A stretch of DNA of 5,498 bases from Methanolobus sp. UBA118 (GCA_002508635.1 DACO01000029.1:1-5498), one strand, 5' to 3'; numbered from the stretch's first letter, positions 1 to 5,498 are shown. A program made the numbers and translations. Notes: a model not told the origin generated them from the sequence alone.

Positions 1-572
1 TTGCCGTATTTCATCAGTTCGTTGACATTCCTTTCAAGCATCTTCACACCCATGAATATCACAAGTGTGCCCTGGAACTTCGCAAGTGTTTCCCAGTCAA
101 GGGCACTCTCATCCTTTGTCGGATCCTCATGACCCGTAACAAAGGTTACCATGGAAGCATGATCCCTGTGGGTGACAGGTATACCCGCATATGCAGGCAC
201 GGCTACTGCAGATGTGATACCGGGCACCACTTCGAACTCAATTCCCGCTTCGATGAGTTCCTGAGCCTCCTCACCACCGCGTCCGAACATGTAGGGGTCT
301 CCTCCCTTCAGGCGAACAACACTCTTTCCTTCCTTTGCTTTCTCGATTATCAGCGCATTGATCTCATCCTGTTTTAAGGTATGATTTCCTGCATGCTTTC
401 CTGCATTGATCTTCTCCGTCTTCTCAGGAATGGAATCAATTATCGCCTTTCCCGGAAGCTGGTCATAGACCACAACATCAACAGAATCAAGCAACCTGCG
501 GGCTTTCAGTGTCATAAGCTCGGGGTCTCCGGGCCCAGAGCCAACCAAATAAACTTTTCCATATCGGGTCAT
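1..572 (-). CDS. cobA: Uroporphyrinogen-III C-methyltransferase (SUMT), 3' end cut by the window edge
   Basis: The enzyme transfers two methyl groups from S-adenosylmethionine to C2 and C7 of uroporphyrinogen III, giving precorrin-2, the cytoplasmic branch point to siroheme, cobamides and coenzyme F430. I translated the minus strand from the ATG at 572-570. 190 codons are open up to the left edge with no frameshift; family members are usually about 240-260 residues, so the last 50 or so lie outside. Visible tetrapyrrole-methylase motifs are the glycine-rich SAM loop VGSGPGDPEL (residues 10-19), NAGKHAGNHTLKQDEIN (56-72), VRLKGGDPYMFGRGGEE (86-102), VVPGITSA (115-122) and AGIPVTHR (129-136). 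These point to SUMT rather than a later cobalamin methylase such as CbiL or CbiF. A weak AGGA lies about 10 nt before the start. The gene is divergent from gpgS. Whether hemD or other haem genes follow downstream, as often happens, cannot be seen here. Confidence 0.95.
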   Translation of the reverse strand, partial: MTRYGKVYLVGSGPGDPELMTLKARRLLDSVDVVVYDQLPGKAIIDSIPEKTEKINAGKHAGNHTLKQDEINALIIEKAKEGKSVVRLKGGDPYMFGRGGEEAQELIEAGIEFEVVPGITSAVAVPAYAGIPVTHRDHASMVTFVTGHEDPTKDESALDWETLAKFQGTLVIFMGVKMLERNVNELMKYG

Positions 573-620
573 GTTAGTGAAATCCTGTCTGTCTTATTTT
601 GATTCTAATGAAACTTCAAC

Positions 621-629
621 TTATATATT
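621..629 (-). promoter_or_regulatory. Probable TATA box of cobA
   Basis: Read on the minus strand this is GAATATATAAG, a good archaeal TATA element. Its centre is about 53 nt from the cobA ATG, so a start site some 25 nt downstream would fall near position 600 and leave a leader of about 27 nt. The core is nearly symmetric, so it could be read the other way, but it sits too far from gpgS to be that gene's best box. Confidence 0.5.
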
Positions 630-660
630 CGTTGTTCCGGTAAAGATTCAACATAGGTAT

Positions 661-691
661 CTTTTATGTTCTAAAACAACAATATTAATTA
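661..691 (+). promoter_or_regulatory. Candidate gpgS promoter region
   Basis: Two AT-rich elements could serve as the gpgS TATA box: TTTTATGTT at 662-670, implying a start near 691 and a leader of about 49 nt, or AATATTAATTA at 681-691, implying a start near 711 and a leader of about 28 nt. Neither is a clean consensus. The first overlaps the right arm of a 6-bp inverted repeat: AACATA at 650-655 and TATGTT at 665-670. Confidence 0.3.
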
Positions 692-727
692 CAGTAAGAT
701 CGTTTTATCCATATTCAACTGATATTG

Positions 728-735
728 GGTGGGAG
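728..735 (+). promoter_or_regulatory. Ribosome binding site that sets the gpgS start
   Basis: GGTGGGAG precedes the ATG at 740. GGTG ends 8 nt and GGAG 4 nt before it, both matching parts of the archaeal anti-Shine-Dalgarno complement GGAGGTGA. This favours ATG 740 over the in-frame TTG at 725, which would lie upstream of the site and add only five residues. Confidence 0.7.
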
Positions 736-739
736 AATA

Positions 740-1951
740 ATGGACTTCTATCAGGAAAAGATCACGACGATACACAACTTCTACAGCGATACCGAGAGAA
801 TATCACAACACCTGCACGACCTGTCCTTTATACGGCCTGCAGTTGTGGTAATACCGATGTTGTATCAGGAGATAGAGAATCCACCCCTGACACACATCAT
901 AACCGAGCTGAACAAATGTGCATACATTAAAAAAGTAGTTGTGGCACTTGCAGCTGATGATCAGGAACAGTACAGGACCACTGTGGAATTTTTCAATAAA
1001 CTGGAACTGGACCATATGATCGTATGGTGTAACGGACCACGCATATCCGGTGTCATCAATGAGATGAAGGATAACGAGCTGGACATCACGGGTTTCAGTG
1101 GTAAGGGAAAGGATGCATGGATCGCGGTTGGGATCGCAAGCCTCTATGCTTATGCGATTGTGCTGCACGATGCCGACATCGTGACATATAACAAGGACTT
1201 CCCTGCCAAAATGCTTTATCCGATAATGAACCCGCAACTCAATTTTTACTTCAACAAGGGTTACTATGCCAGGATAAAACTTGATGAGAAGACCATGCAC
1301 GGGCGGGTCTACCGTCTCTTCGTACGTCCTCTGCTGGATACACTTGTCAAGGACGTAGAGTACGAATCAGAGACCCTGGAATTCCTGCAGGCCTTCAGAT
1401 ACACCCTTTCAGGAGAGTTTGCCTTTACAAGGGACCTGGCTCTTAACATCAGGGTACCTTCAGACTGGGGACTTGAAGTAGGTCTGCTTGCTGAGATCTA
1501 CAGGAACACGACCATGAAGAAGGTATGCCAGACAGACCTCGGATTCTACGATCACAAACACAAGGAAATGGGAGATAGTCCATCCGAGGGGCTTGGTAAG
1601 ATGGTAAACGATATTATGGTAACCTTCCTGCGTATTGTGAACGAGACAACAAGCACAAACGTATCTGATACCTTCCTAAGAGGAGTTCAGGTAAAATACA
1701 GAAGATCCGCCCAGGATCTCATCAGGCAATACAATGCCGATGCCATCTGTAACGGGCTTCACTACAGCAGGCATCTGGAAGAGAAATACGTGGATCTGTT
1801 TGCCGAGATACTTATGGGTGCAGGAGACCAGTATCTGGATAATCCGTCTGGTGCACTTCTTCCTGACTGGGAACGTGCTCTGTCTGCCATCCCGGACCTT
1901 CGTGAACGATTAAGGGATGCGGTAAATGCAGACCTGAACGAGATCAAATGA
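740..1951 (+). CDS. gpgS: Glucosyl-3-phosphoglycerate synthase (GT81-type glycosyltransferase)
   Basis: This enzyme transfers glucose from an NDP-glucose donor to 3-phosphoglycerate, making glucosyl-3-phosphoglycerate; a phosphatase (GpgP) then yields glucosylglycerate, a cytoplasmic compatible solute known from Methanococcoides and Methanohalophilus. The 403-residue product has the length expected for the family. A GT-A Rossmann-like start (PAVVVIPMLYQE, residues 33-44) is followed by GKGKDAWI (121-128), the metal-binding DxD motif HDADI (143-147), LSGEFAFTRDLA (223-234), the acceptor-side WGLEVGLL (243-250) and DHKHKE (271-276), whose histidines are candidates for the conserved metal ligand of GpgS. 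There is no signal peptide or membrane segment. The start is ATG 740, set by the upstream ribosome binding site. No gpgP follows: the next gene converges from the other strand. The main alternative is another sugar-3-phosphoglycerate synthase; mannosyl-3-phosphoglycerate synthase belongs to a different family (GT55). The family call is firm and the sugar specificity is inferred. Confidence 0.83.
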   Translation: MDFYQEKITTIHNFYSDTERISQHLHDLSFIRPAVVVIPMLYQEIENPPLTHIITELNKCAYIKKVVVALAADDQEQYRTTVEFFNKLELDHMIVWCNGPRISGVINEMKDNELDITGFSGKGKDAWIAVGIASLYAYAIVLHDADIVTYNKDFPAKMLYPIMNPQLNFYFNKGYYARIKLDEKTMHGRVYRLFVRPLLDTLVKDVEYESETLEFLQAFRYTLSGEFAFTRDLALNIRVPSDWGLEVGLLAEIYRNTTMKKVCQTDLGFYDHKHKEMGDSPSEGLGKMVNDIMVTFLRIVNETTSTNVSDTFLRGVQVKYRRSAQDLIRQYNADAICNGLHYSRHLEEKYVDLFAEILMGAGDQYLDNPSGALLPDWERALSAIPDLRERLRDAVNADLNEIK

Positions 1952-1968
1952 TCCATATCTTTTGAACT
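1952..1968. other. Very short convergent junction between gpgS and the antiporter gene
   Basis: Only 17 nt separate the two stop codons. The gpgS stop is embedded in GATCAAATGATC (1942-1953), a 4-bp stem with a 4-nt loop, followed by CATATCTTTT, a weak U tract for the plus strand. No strong terminator is visible for either gene, so the two transcripts probably overlap at their 3' ends. Confidence 0.4.
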
Positions 1969-3216
1969 TCATTCGGGAGCCCATCTTTTCATAACCGGCC
2001 TGGCTGACAGTCCGTGTATGAACACAGACAGTATTATCACGGTGGTGACAATGGCGAGGGTCTCCCTGCTTTGTTGGAATCCTGCGTGATCAAAGGCATA
2101 GAGCAGATAGTATATGGATCCGATTCCACGGATACCATAGAATGAAATTATATATTTCCTGGATCTGCGAAGCTTTGTTCCGGCAAGACCTATAAGGCCT
2201 GTCAGCGGCCGTATGACCATTACTATCAATAATGCAGCCGGGAGCATGTACCACTGAAAATCAGTTATAAACCCGTGACTGATATATATTCCAAGTATTG
2301 TGAACAGAATGACTATAAGAGTCCTTTCTATCTCTTCCGAGAAATCATGCAGGACGTTAAGATGTTCATGTGTGGTTTCCTGATATCTGAAAGCACAGGC
2401 TGCCACAAATACCGTAATAAACCCGTATGAATTAAGGATTTCAGCCAGGCCATAGGGCAGCAGTGTAAGGCTTATTGTCAACAGGCCTACAGATATTACT
2501 GAACTGTGACATTCGGGTTTTGGACAGTTGAATATAATTTTTGCCAGAATCCAGCCTGTAGCCAGACCTATGAGAGTGGCTGCGATAATCCTGTAAAAGA
2601 AATCAACTACCAGCCAGTCAGCGAACCAGAGTGAGGGACTATTCCCCACCAGCACCATGGCAATCGCCATATTGGTAAAAGGGAAGGCAAGACCGTCATT
2701 TAAACCGGCTTCTGTGGTCAGAGCCAGTCTTGTATTGGAATGATCTTCGCTTTGCGGAGGCGTGGTCTGAATGTCCGAAGCCAGTACCGGGTCAGTAGGA
2801 GCAAGCACAGCTCCCAGAAGTACTGCGGTGGCAGGTGCAAGTCCAAGGAATCTCCATCCTAATAAAGCTATCAAAGCGATTGTCAGAGGCATGGTTATAA
2901 TCAGAAGCCGTGCTGCATATCGCCAGCTATTCCAGGAGAAAGGCCGTGTGAGTTTGAGTCCGGCAGCTGTAAGCGAGATTATTACACCCATCTCTGTAAG
3001 TCTTTTGCCAAGGACAGGAGCTTCTCCTAGATGGGGCAGCGGACTTGCAGGGAAAAAGGAGAATACAGCCACTGCTATCAAAAGATAGACAACCGGTTCG
3101 GTGATTATATAGCCTGACAGAAACCTTGGAAAGAGTACTGCGATCAGAATAACAATTCCAAGATAGAGCAGAATGACATCGTATATATCAGGCGAAAATA
3201 CCTCGATCAATCCCAT
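1969..3216 (-). CDS. CPA1-family (NhaP-type) Na+/H+ antiporter
   Basis: This integral membrane protein is expected to exchange cytoplasmic Na+ (or K+/Li+) for external H+, serving pH and salt homeostasis. Its 415 residues form about 12-13 hydrophobic segments, roughly at 13-29, 40-57, 72-90, 101-121, 126-145, 165-190, 198-228, 238-255, 258-276, 298-315, 321-345, 355-375 and 385-405. Hallmarks are LAPTDPVLASD (138-148) with the T141-D142 pair of the unwound helix, TEAGLNDGLAFPF (168-180) with E169 and the ND pair N173-D174 typical of electroneutral CPA1 exchangers, and YGIRGIG (360-366) with a conserved arginine. The spacing E-x3-N-D agrees with archaeal NhaP1. The C-terminal tail is very short, so there is no regulatory cytoplasmic domain such as RCK/TrkA. 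An in-frame TAG three codons upstream rules out a longer start. GGAGG ends 13 nt before the ATG, a rather long spacing. Convergence with gpgS places two osmoadaptation genes side by side. The exact cation is not determined by sequence. Confidence 0.9.
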   Translation of the reverse strand: MGLIEVFSPDIYDVILLYLGIVILIAVLFPRFLSGYIITEPVVYLLIAVAVFSFFPASPLPHLGEAPVLGKRLTEMGVIISLTAAGLKLTRPFSWNSWRYAARLLIITMPLTIALIALLGWRFLGLAPATAVLLGAVLAPTDPVLASDIQTTPPQSEDHSNTRLALTTEAGLNDGLAFPFTNMAIAMVLVGNSPSLWFADWLVVDFFYRIIAATLIGLATGWILAKIIFNCPKPECHSSVISVGLLTISLTLLPYGLAEILNSYGFITVFVAACAFRYQETTHEHLNVLHDFSEEIERTLIVILFTILGIYISHGFITDFQWYMLPAALLIVMVIRPLTGLIGLAGTKLRRSRKYIISFYGIRGIGSIYYLLYAFDHAGFQQSRETLAIVTTVIILSVFIHGLSARPVMKRWAPE

Positions 3217-3229
3217 ATTTGACTACTTG

Positions 3230-3234
3230 CCTCC
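3230..3234 (-). promoter_or_regulatory. Shine-Dalgarno site of the antiporter gene
   Basis: The minus strand reads GGAGG here, a perfect core, but 13 nt separate it from the ATG at 3216, several more than usual. A TAG at 3225-3223 and the absence of another in-frame start between site and ATG leave 3216 as the best start. Confidence 0.55.
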
Positions 3235-3261
3235 ATGCATAAAATTAAATTATTGTCCACT

Positions 3262-3293
3262 AACCGTTCTGAGCTATTATGATGGGAACGATT
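3262..3293 (-). promoter_or_regulatory. Hairpin in the antiporter mRNA leader
   Basis: In minus-strand RNA the arms AAUCGUUC (3293-3286) and GAACGGUU (3269-3262) pair over 8 bp, with one U-G wobble and a 16-nt loop. On the plus strand the wobble becomes a C-A mismatch, so the fold favours the minus transcript, which is the antiporter leader. With the TATA box at 3318-3327 the transcript would begin near 3297, placing this hairpin almost at its 5' end and about 45 nt before the start codon. A role in mRNA stability or translation is inference. Confidence 0.4.
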
Positions 3294-3317
3294 GTCTTTA
3301 ATTAATTATGCCCGAAA

Positions 3318-3327
3318 TATATTTAAA
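3318..3327 (-). promoter_or_regulatory. Probable TATA box of the antiporter gene
   Basis: The minus strand reads TTTAAATATA, very close to the archaeal consensus TTTAWATA. A start about 25 nt downstream of its centre falls near 3297, giving a leader of about 80 nt. The preceding bases (GATTCCT) do not make a clear BRE element. Confidence 0.55.
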
Positions 3328-3552
3328 AGGAATCATCTGAAAAATCCAATTTTAAAGTCGCTATGGATGATTCATAAAACCATTGAATAAAAAAGTTAAA
3401 AGAGTGTTTCTGAAAATAAATTGTGAAATTCCTTTATATCCCCATCCCTGATTTCCAGAACTGTTCTCTAGATTCCACCATCGATGACCATCCACCGGTA
3501 AGACAGACATGCAAGACAGTACCGTTTAAATTAAGTGGTCACCGAGTCAGGG

Positions 3553-3951
3553 TTATTTCTTGCTCAGTATGTAAAAGAGCATATCCCTGTTCAGCTTGCC
3601 CTCACGTTCCAGCTTGTTTACTATCTCCTCATCCGACATACCCTCGGATTTGAGCTCCTTGATCTTATCAAGAAGCGCCGGAGATACGCTGTAGTACTCG
3701 TTGATATCCTTTCTGTGACCCCATACATCCCCTTCGATCAGTTTTATTCCCTGCATTTCCAGAAACATCTCGATCGATTTGGAAACCGTACGGCGATAAG
3801 AACTTGGTATCTGTATGACCTCTACTTTTGGACATGTCTGTACCAAGGAAAAAATATCTTTGTTTGATGGTCTGAAAGCAAGATGAATTACCTTCTCGTT
3901 TGGATTCAGATTTGGTATCTCCTCTCGCGAACTTACAACTCTGATCTTCAT
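3553..3951 (-). CDS. DUF1699-family protein of unknown function
   Basis: I recognise this 132-residue protein as resembling the archaeal DUF1699 family, a small and highly conserved group in methanogens with no assigned role; the identification is from memory of the family pattern. Its core reads VIHLAFRPSNKDIFSLV (residues 21-37), a CPKVEVIQIP strand (40-49), SYRRTVSKSIEMFLEMQ (51-67) and EGDVWGHRKDINEYY (73-87). The last 40 residues (92-130) look all-helical and charged, with a SDEEIVNKL helix that could be part of a small helix-turn-helix, though this is only a resemblance. There is no signal peptide or membrane helix, so it should be cytoplasmic. C40 is the only cysteine, so a metal cluster is unlikely. 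The start ATG 3951 has GAGG about 7 nt upstream. The gene lies 104 nt behind hisD in the same direction but beyond a U9 terminator and with its own TATA candidates, so it is probably transcribed alone. Confidence 0.75.
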   Translation of the reverse strand: MKIRVVSSREEIPNLNPNEKVIHLAFRPSNKDIFSLVQTCPKVEVIQIPSSYRRTVSKSIEMFLEMQGIKLIEGDVWGHRKDINEYYSVSPALLDKIKELKSEGMSDEEIVNKLEREGKLNRDMLFYILSKK

Positions 3952-3967
3952 GAAACTCCCTCACTTA

Positions 3968-3989
3968 AAGTCCTTCAGATGAAGAACTT
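3968..3989 (-). promoter_or_regulatory. 9-bp hairpin just upstream of the DUF1699 ribosome binding site
   Basis: In minus-strand RNA the arms AAGUUCUUC (3989-3981) and GAAGGACUU (3976-3968) pair fully with one U-G wobble around the tetraloop AUCU. The complementary strand would carry a C-A mismatch instead, supporting a role in the minus transcript. It ends 16 nt before the ATG, just ahead of GAGGGAG. There is no U run after it, so it does not look like a terminator. A start site near 3992 would make it the 5' end of the mRNA. Confidence 0.5.
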
Positions 3990-4012
3990 ACTAAATTAGT
4001 GTATGTGCTTAC

Positions 4013-4024
4013 CTATTAAATAAT
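4013..4024 (-). promoter_or_regulatory. Candidate TATA box of the DUF1699 gene
   Basis: The minus strand reads AATTATTTAATA. It would place the start near 3992 and give a leader of about 40 nt. A second element, CCTATAAATC at about 4030-4039, is an alternative and would start transcription near 4008. Confidence 0.4.
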
Positions 4025-4040
4025 TACCGATTTATAGGAT

Positions 4041-4049
4041 AAAAAAAAA
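4041..4049 (-). terminator. Poly-U terminator of hisD
   Basis: Nine consecutive T on the minus strand begin 7 nt after the hisD stop codon (TAA at 4058-4056). A U tract without a strong preceding hairpin is the usual intrinsic termination signal in archaea. It separates hisD from the downstream DUF1699 gene. Confidence 0.65.
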
Positions 4050-4055
4050 GGATTG

Positions 4056-5336
4056 TTAGTTCCTGAACCTAGTTCTTATTGATTCTGCGTGTGCCATGAG
4101 ACCTTCCTCCTCGGCAATAGATATAACAGAATTTTTCAAAGTTTCAAGGCCTTCTTTACTGATCCTCTGTATACTGGCACATTTCAGGAAATGCAATATA
4201 TTCAACCCGGAGTACATTTTGGCATACCCCGCAGTCGGAAGAACGTGATTGGTACCGGATGCGTAATCCCCCACAGGCACAGGTGCATAGTTGCCCACGA
4301 ACACGGACCCTGCATTGTCGATATCACTGAGAACCGAATCGGAGTTCTCCACCATTATCTCCAGATGTTCGGGGGCAAAATCATTGGAGAATCCTATACA
4401 GCTTTCCATTGAATCTGCTACCAGTACCGCAGCATTCTCAAGAGATGCATTCACTATATCCGATCTTGCAGCCTTTGAAGCCTGTTCCAGCACTTCCCTG
4501 TGAACATCTTCTGCCAGCTTTTCGGAAGGGGTCACAAGTACGGAGACAGCATTGGGATCGTGCTCTGCCTGGGCAATGATATCGGATGCAGCCATAGCAG
4601 CATCAGCCGTGTCATCGGCAATAATCAGAACCTCACTGGGTCCTGCCGGGAAATCGATCTCGGCCATATCACGCACCTGCATCTTTGCAGCGGTGACAAA
4701 TACATTTCCTGGACCGACTATCTTTGATACCGGATCCACGCTTTCAGTACCGTATGCCATGGCAGCTACAGCCTGGACCCCGCCTATCCTGTAAACATGG
4801 TCTGCACCCGCAACCTTCGCTGCTGCAAGGGTAAGGGGATTCACCTTACCGTCCGGACCGGGAGGAGTGCACATGATCACGCGTTTCACACCTGCAACCC
4901 TTGCAGGGATCATTGTCATAAGTGCAGTGGATGGATAGGAAGCCCTGCCTCCGGGCACGTATGCACCCACACTCTCAAGGGGAGTGAACTTCTGCCCGAG
5001 TTCAATTCCCGGAGATAACTCCATGAACCACATCTTTTCGGGCACCTGTGCCTGGTGGAACTTACGGATATTCTCAGCAGCGAACTCGAGATGTTTGAGT
5101 AAAGACTTATCAATACTGCTGACAGCTTCCTCGATCTCATCTTTTGAGACCTCAATTGCCCCGATATCAGCCCTGTCAAACTTCTTCGTATAGCTGCGGA
5201 GGGCCTTGTCTCTGTTGACCTTTACATCCCGGATGATGGAGGCTACTGTTTCCCCGACATCCGCAAGCTCTCCTCCACGATTGATGAGCTTATCTTTTTC
5301 TTCCCCGCTTAGTTCTGATAGTCTTTTATAAAGCAT
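4056..5336 (-). CDS. hisD: Histidinol dehydrogenase
   Basis: This zinc enzyme performs the last two steps of histidine synthesis, oxidising L-histidinol via histidinaldehyde to L-histidine with two NAD+, as a cytoplasmic homodimer. The 426 residues match the family length. All key residues known from the E. coli enzyme are present with a constant offset of three: zinc ligands Q256, H259, D357 and H416, and the catalytic pair E323-H324. Family signatures include VGAYVPGGRASYPSTAL (123-139), IGGVQAVAAMAYG (184-196), KIVGPGNVFV (205-214), DFPAGPSEVLI (228-238), AQAEHDPNA (255-263), FAPEHLEI (320-327) and VGDYASGTNHVLPT (355-368). I expect a fully active enzyme. The start ATG 5336 is the first start in frame before the MLYKRLSELS stretch; the ribosome binding site (AAGGGAT) is weak. 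The gene has its own TATA box and terminator, and no other his gene lies in the window, so it is not in a local his operon. Confidence 0.97.
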   Translation of the reverse strand: MLYKRLSELSGEEKDKLINRGGELADVGETVASIIRDVKVNRDKALRSYTKKFDRADIGAIEVSKDEIEEAVSSIDKSLLKHLEFAAENIRKFHQAQVPEKMWFMELSPGIELGQKFTPLESVGAYVPGGRASYPSTALMTMIPARVAGVKRVIMCTPPGPDGKVNPLTLAAAKVAGADHVYRIGGVQAVAAMAYGTESVDPVSKIVGPGNVFVTAAKMQVRDMAEIDFPAGPSEVLIIADDTADAAMAASDIIAQAEHDPNAVSVLVTPSEKLAEDVHREVLEQASKAARSDIVNASLENAAVLVADSMESCIGFSNDFAPEHLEIMVENSDSVLSDIDNAGSVFVGNYAPVPVGDYASGTNHVLPTAGYAKMYSGLNILHFLKCASIQRISKEGLETLKNSVISIAEEEGLMAHAESIRTRFRN

Positions 5337-5344
5337 GATGATCC

Positions 5345-5371
5345 CTTGGATATGATTTACTTGAATATGAT
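5345..5371 (-). repeat. 12-nt direct repeat in the hisD leader
   Basis: On the minus strand ATCATATTCAAG (5371-5360) is followed three bases later by ATCATATCCAAG (5356-5345): 11 of 12 positions agree with a 15-nt period. A further ATCAT lies at 5342-5338, just before the start codon. The repeat sits between the predicted transcription start (near 5387) and the ATG. It could be an operator read by a regulator bound to one DNA face, or chance in AT-rich DNA. Confidence 0.4.
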
Positions 5372-5407
5372 CACTATTTAGAATATCGTGCAGATTAATA
5401 CAGGTTC

Positions 5408-5417
5408 ATTATATATA
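5408..5417 (-). promoter_or_regulatory. Probable TATA box of hisD
   Basis: The minus strand reads TATATATAAT, a strong archaeal TATA element. A start about 25 nt downstream falls near 5387, giving a leader of about 50 nt. Confidence 0.5.
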
Positions 5418-5462
5418 GATTCTTCAAAAGAGCTGATTTTAAGCAATAATTTTCCGGAATAT

Positions 5463-5498
5463 TCACTTTTCGAAGTCGCTGAAAGTACTCTGCTCATT
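5463..5498 (-). CDS. Possible C-terminus of an upstream minus-strand gene
   Basis: Eleven codons reading NEQSTFSDFEK followed by TGA enter from the right edge on the minus strand. The composition looks like an ordinary hydrophilic protein tail, and the following 126 nt up to hisD are AT-rich and promoter-like, as expected after a gene end. Eleven codons are far too few to prove a gene or name it. Confidence 0.25.
   Translation of the reverse strand, partial: NEQSTFSDFEK

Larger units (their letters stand above)
3217..3552. other. 336-nt AT-rich intergenic region
   Basis: No convincing gene lies here. From right to left on the minus strand it holds the 3' flank of the DUF1699 gene, a small inverted repeat (CGGTA 3496-3500 / TACCG 3520-3524) enclosing two AAGACAG copies 13 nt apart, and the DNA palindrome AGAAC-T-GTTCT (3457-3467). 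Next come an ATATAAAGG element (about 3432-3440), a U6 run (3389-3394) that could end a transcript from the right, and the antiporter promoter and leader. A 49-codon minus-strand reading frame (3361-3510) lacks a ribosome binding site and is not called. No T-rich terminator lies close behind the DUF1699 stop, so its mRNA may have a long 3' tail. Confidence 0.6.

Noticed and set aside
129..602. Plus-strand frames opposite cobA
   Set aside because: The minus strand carries an uninterrupted methyltransferase with all motifs; the plus frames are antisense shadows.
725..739. TTG at 725 as the gpgS start
   Set aside because: It precedes the strong GGTGGGAG site instead of following it, and adds only five residues before the ATG at 740.
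573..739. Cobalamin riboswitch upstream of cobA
   Set aside because: The predicted cobA leader is only about 27 nt and no B12-box-like sequence or multi-helix fold is visible.
3361..3510. 49-codon minus-strand reading frame in the intergenic region
   Set aside because: It starts at an ATG with no ribosome binding site, spans the U6 run and matches no family I know. The AT-rich context makes such a frame likely by chance.
3423..3867. Plus-strand frames across and beside the DUF1699 gene
   Set aside because: They lie largely antisense to a well-patterned conserved protein, lack ribosome binding sites, and have proline/cysteine-rich or patchy compositions typical of shadow frames.
4089..5193. 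Several frames of 69-107 codons within hisD on both strands
   Set aside because: hisD is intact with every catalytic residue; these frames only reflect its codon bias.
5380..5496. 39-codon minus-strand ORF overlapping the hisD promoter
   Set aside because: It runs through the TATA box, has no visible ribosome binding site and resembles no known protein.

Overview
The window reads as a chromosomal segment of a methanogenic archaeon, most likely from the salt-tolerant Methanosarcinaceae (Methanococcoides, Methanolobus or Methanohalophilus-like). The grounds are archaeal TATA-type promoters (TTTAAATA and TATATATA boxes with no bacterial -35 element), a poly-U terminator, a DUF1699-type protein, and a glucosyl-3-phosphoglycerate synthase of the type known from Methanococcoides. 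The genus is an inference from protein resemblance; no marker gene is present.

Layout from left to right. Positions 1-572 (minus) hold most of a uroporphyrinogen-III C-methyltransferase (cobA), cut by the left edge. A 167-nt divergent promoter region follows. Positions 740-1951 (plus) encode glucosyl-3-phosphoglycerate synthase (gpgS), which starts synthesis of the compatible solute glucosylglycerate. It converges, with only 17 nt between stop codons, on a CPA1/NhaP-type Na+/H+ antiporter at 1969-3216 (minus). A 336-nt gene-free stretch holds the antiporter promoter, a leader hairpin and small repeats. Positions 3553-3951 (minus) encode a small DUF1699-family protein of unknown function with a 9-bp hairpin just before its ribosome binding site. 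Positions 4056-5336 (minus) encode a complete histidinol dehydrogenase (hisD) with its own TATA box, a 12-nt direct repeat in the leader and a U9 terminator. The last 36 nt may be the C-terminus of another minus-strand gene.

How the genes fit together: each complete gene has its own plausible promoter, so this looks like monocistronic housekeeping and stress genes rather than one operon. gpgS and the antiporter share a theme (osmotic and ionic homeostasis) but converge and so are not co-transcribed. cobA feeds siroheme, corrinoid and F430 synthesis. hisD performs the last step of histidine synthesis, away from other his genes within this window.

I found no phage, transposase, CRISPR array, tRNA, rRNA, or obviously new multi-gene system. 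The points most worth a second look are the hairpins predicted at or near the 5' ends of the antiporter and DUF1699 mRNAs, the hisD leader repeat, and the uncharacterised DUF1699 protein.
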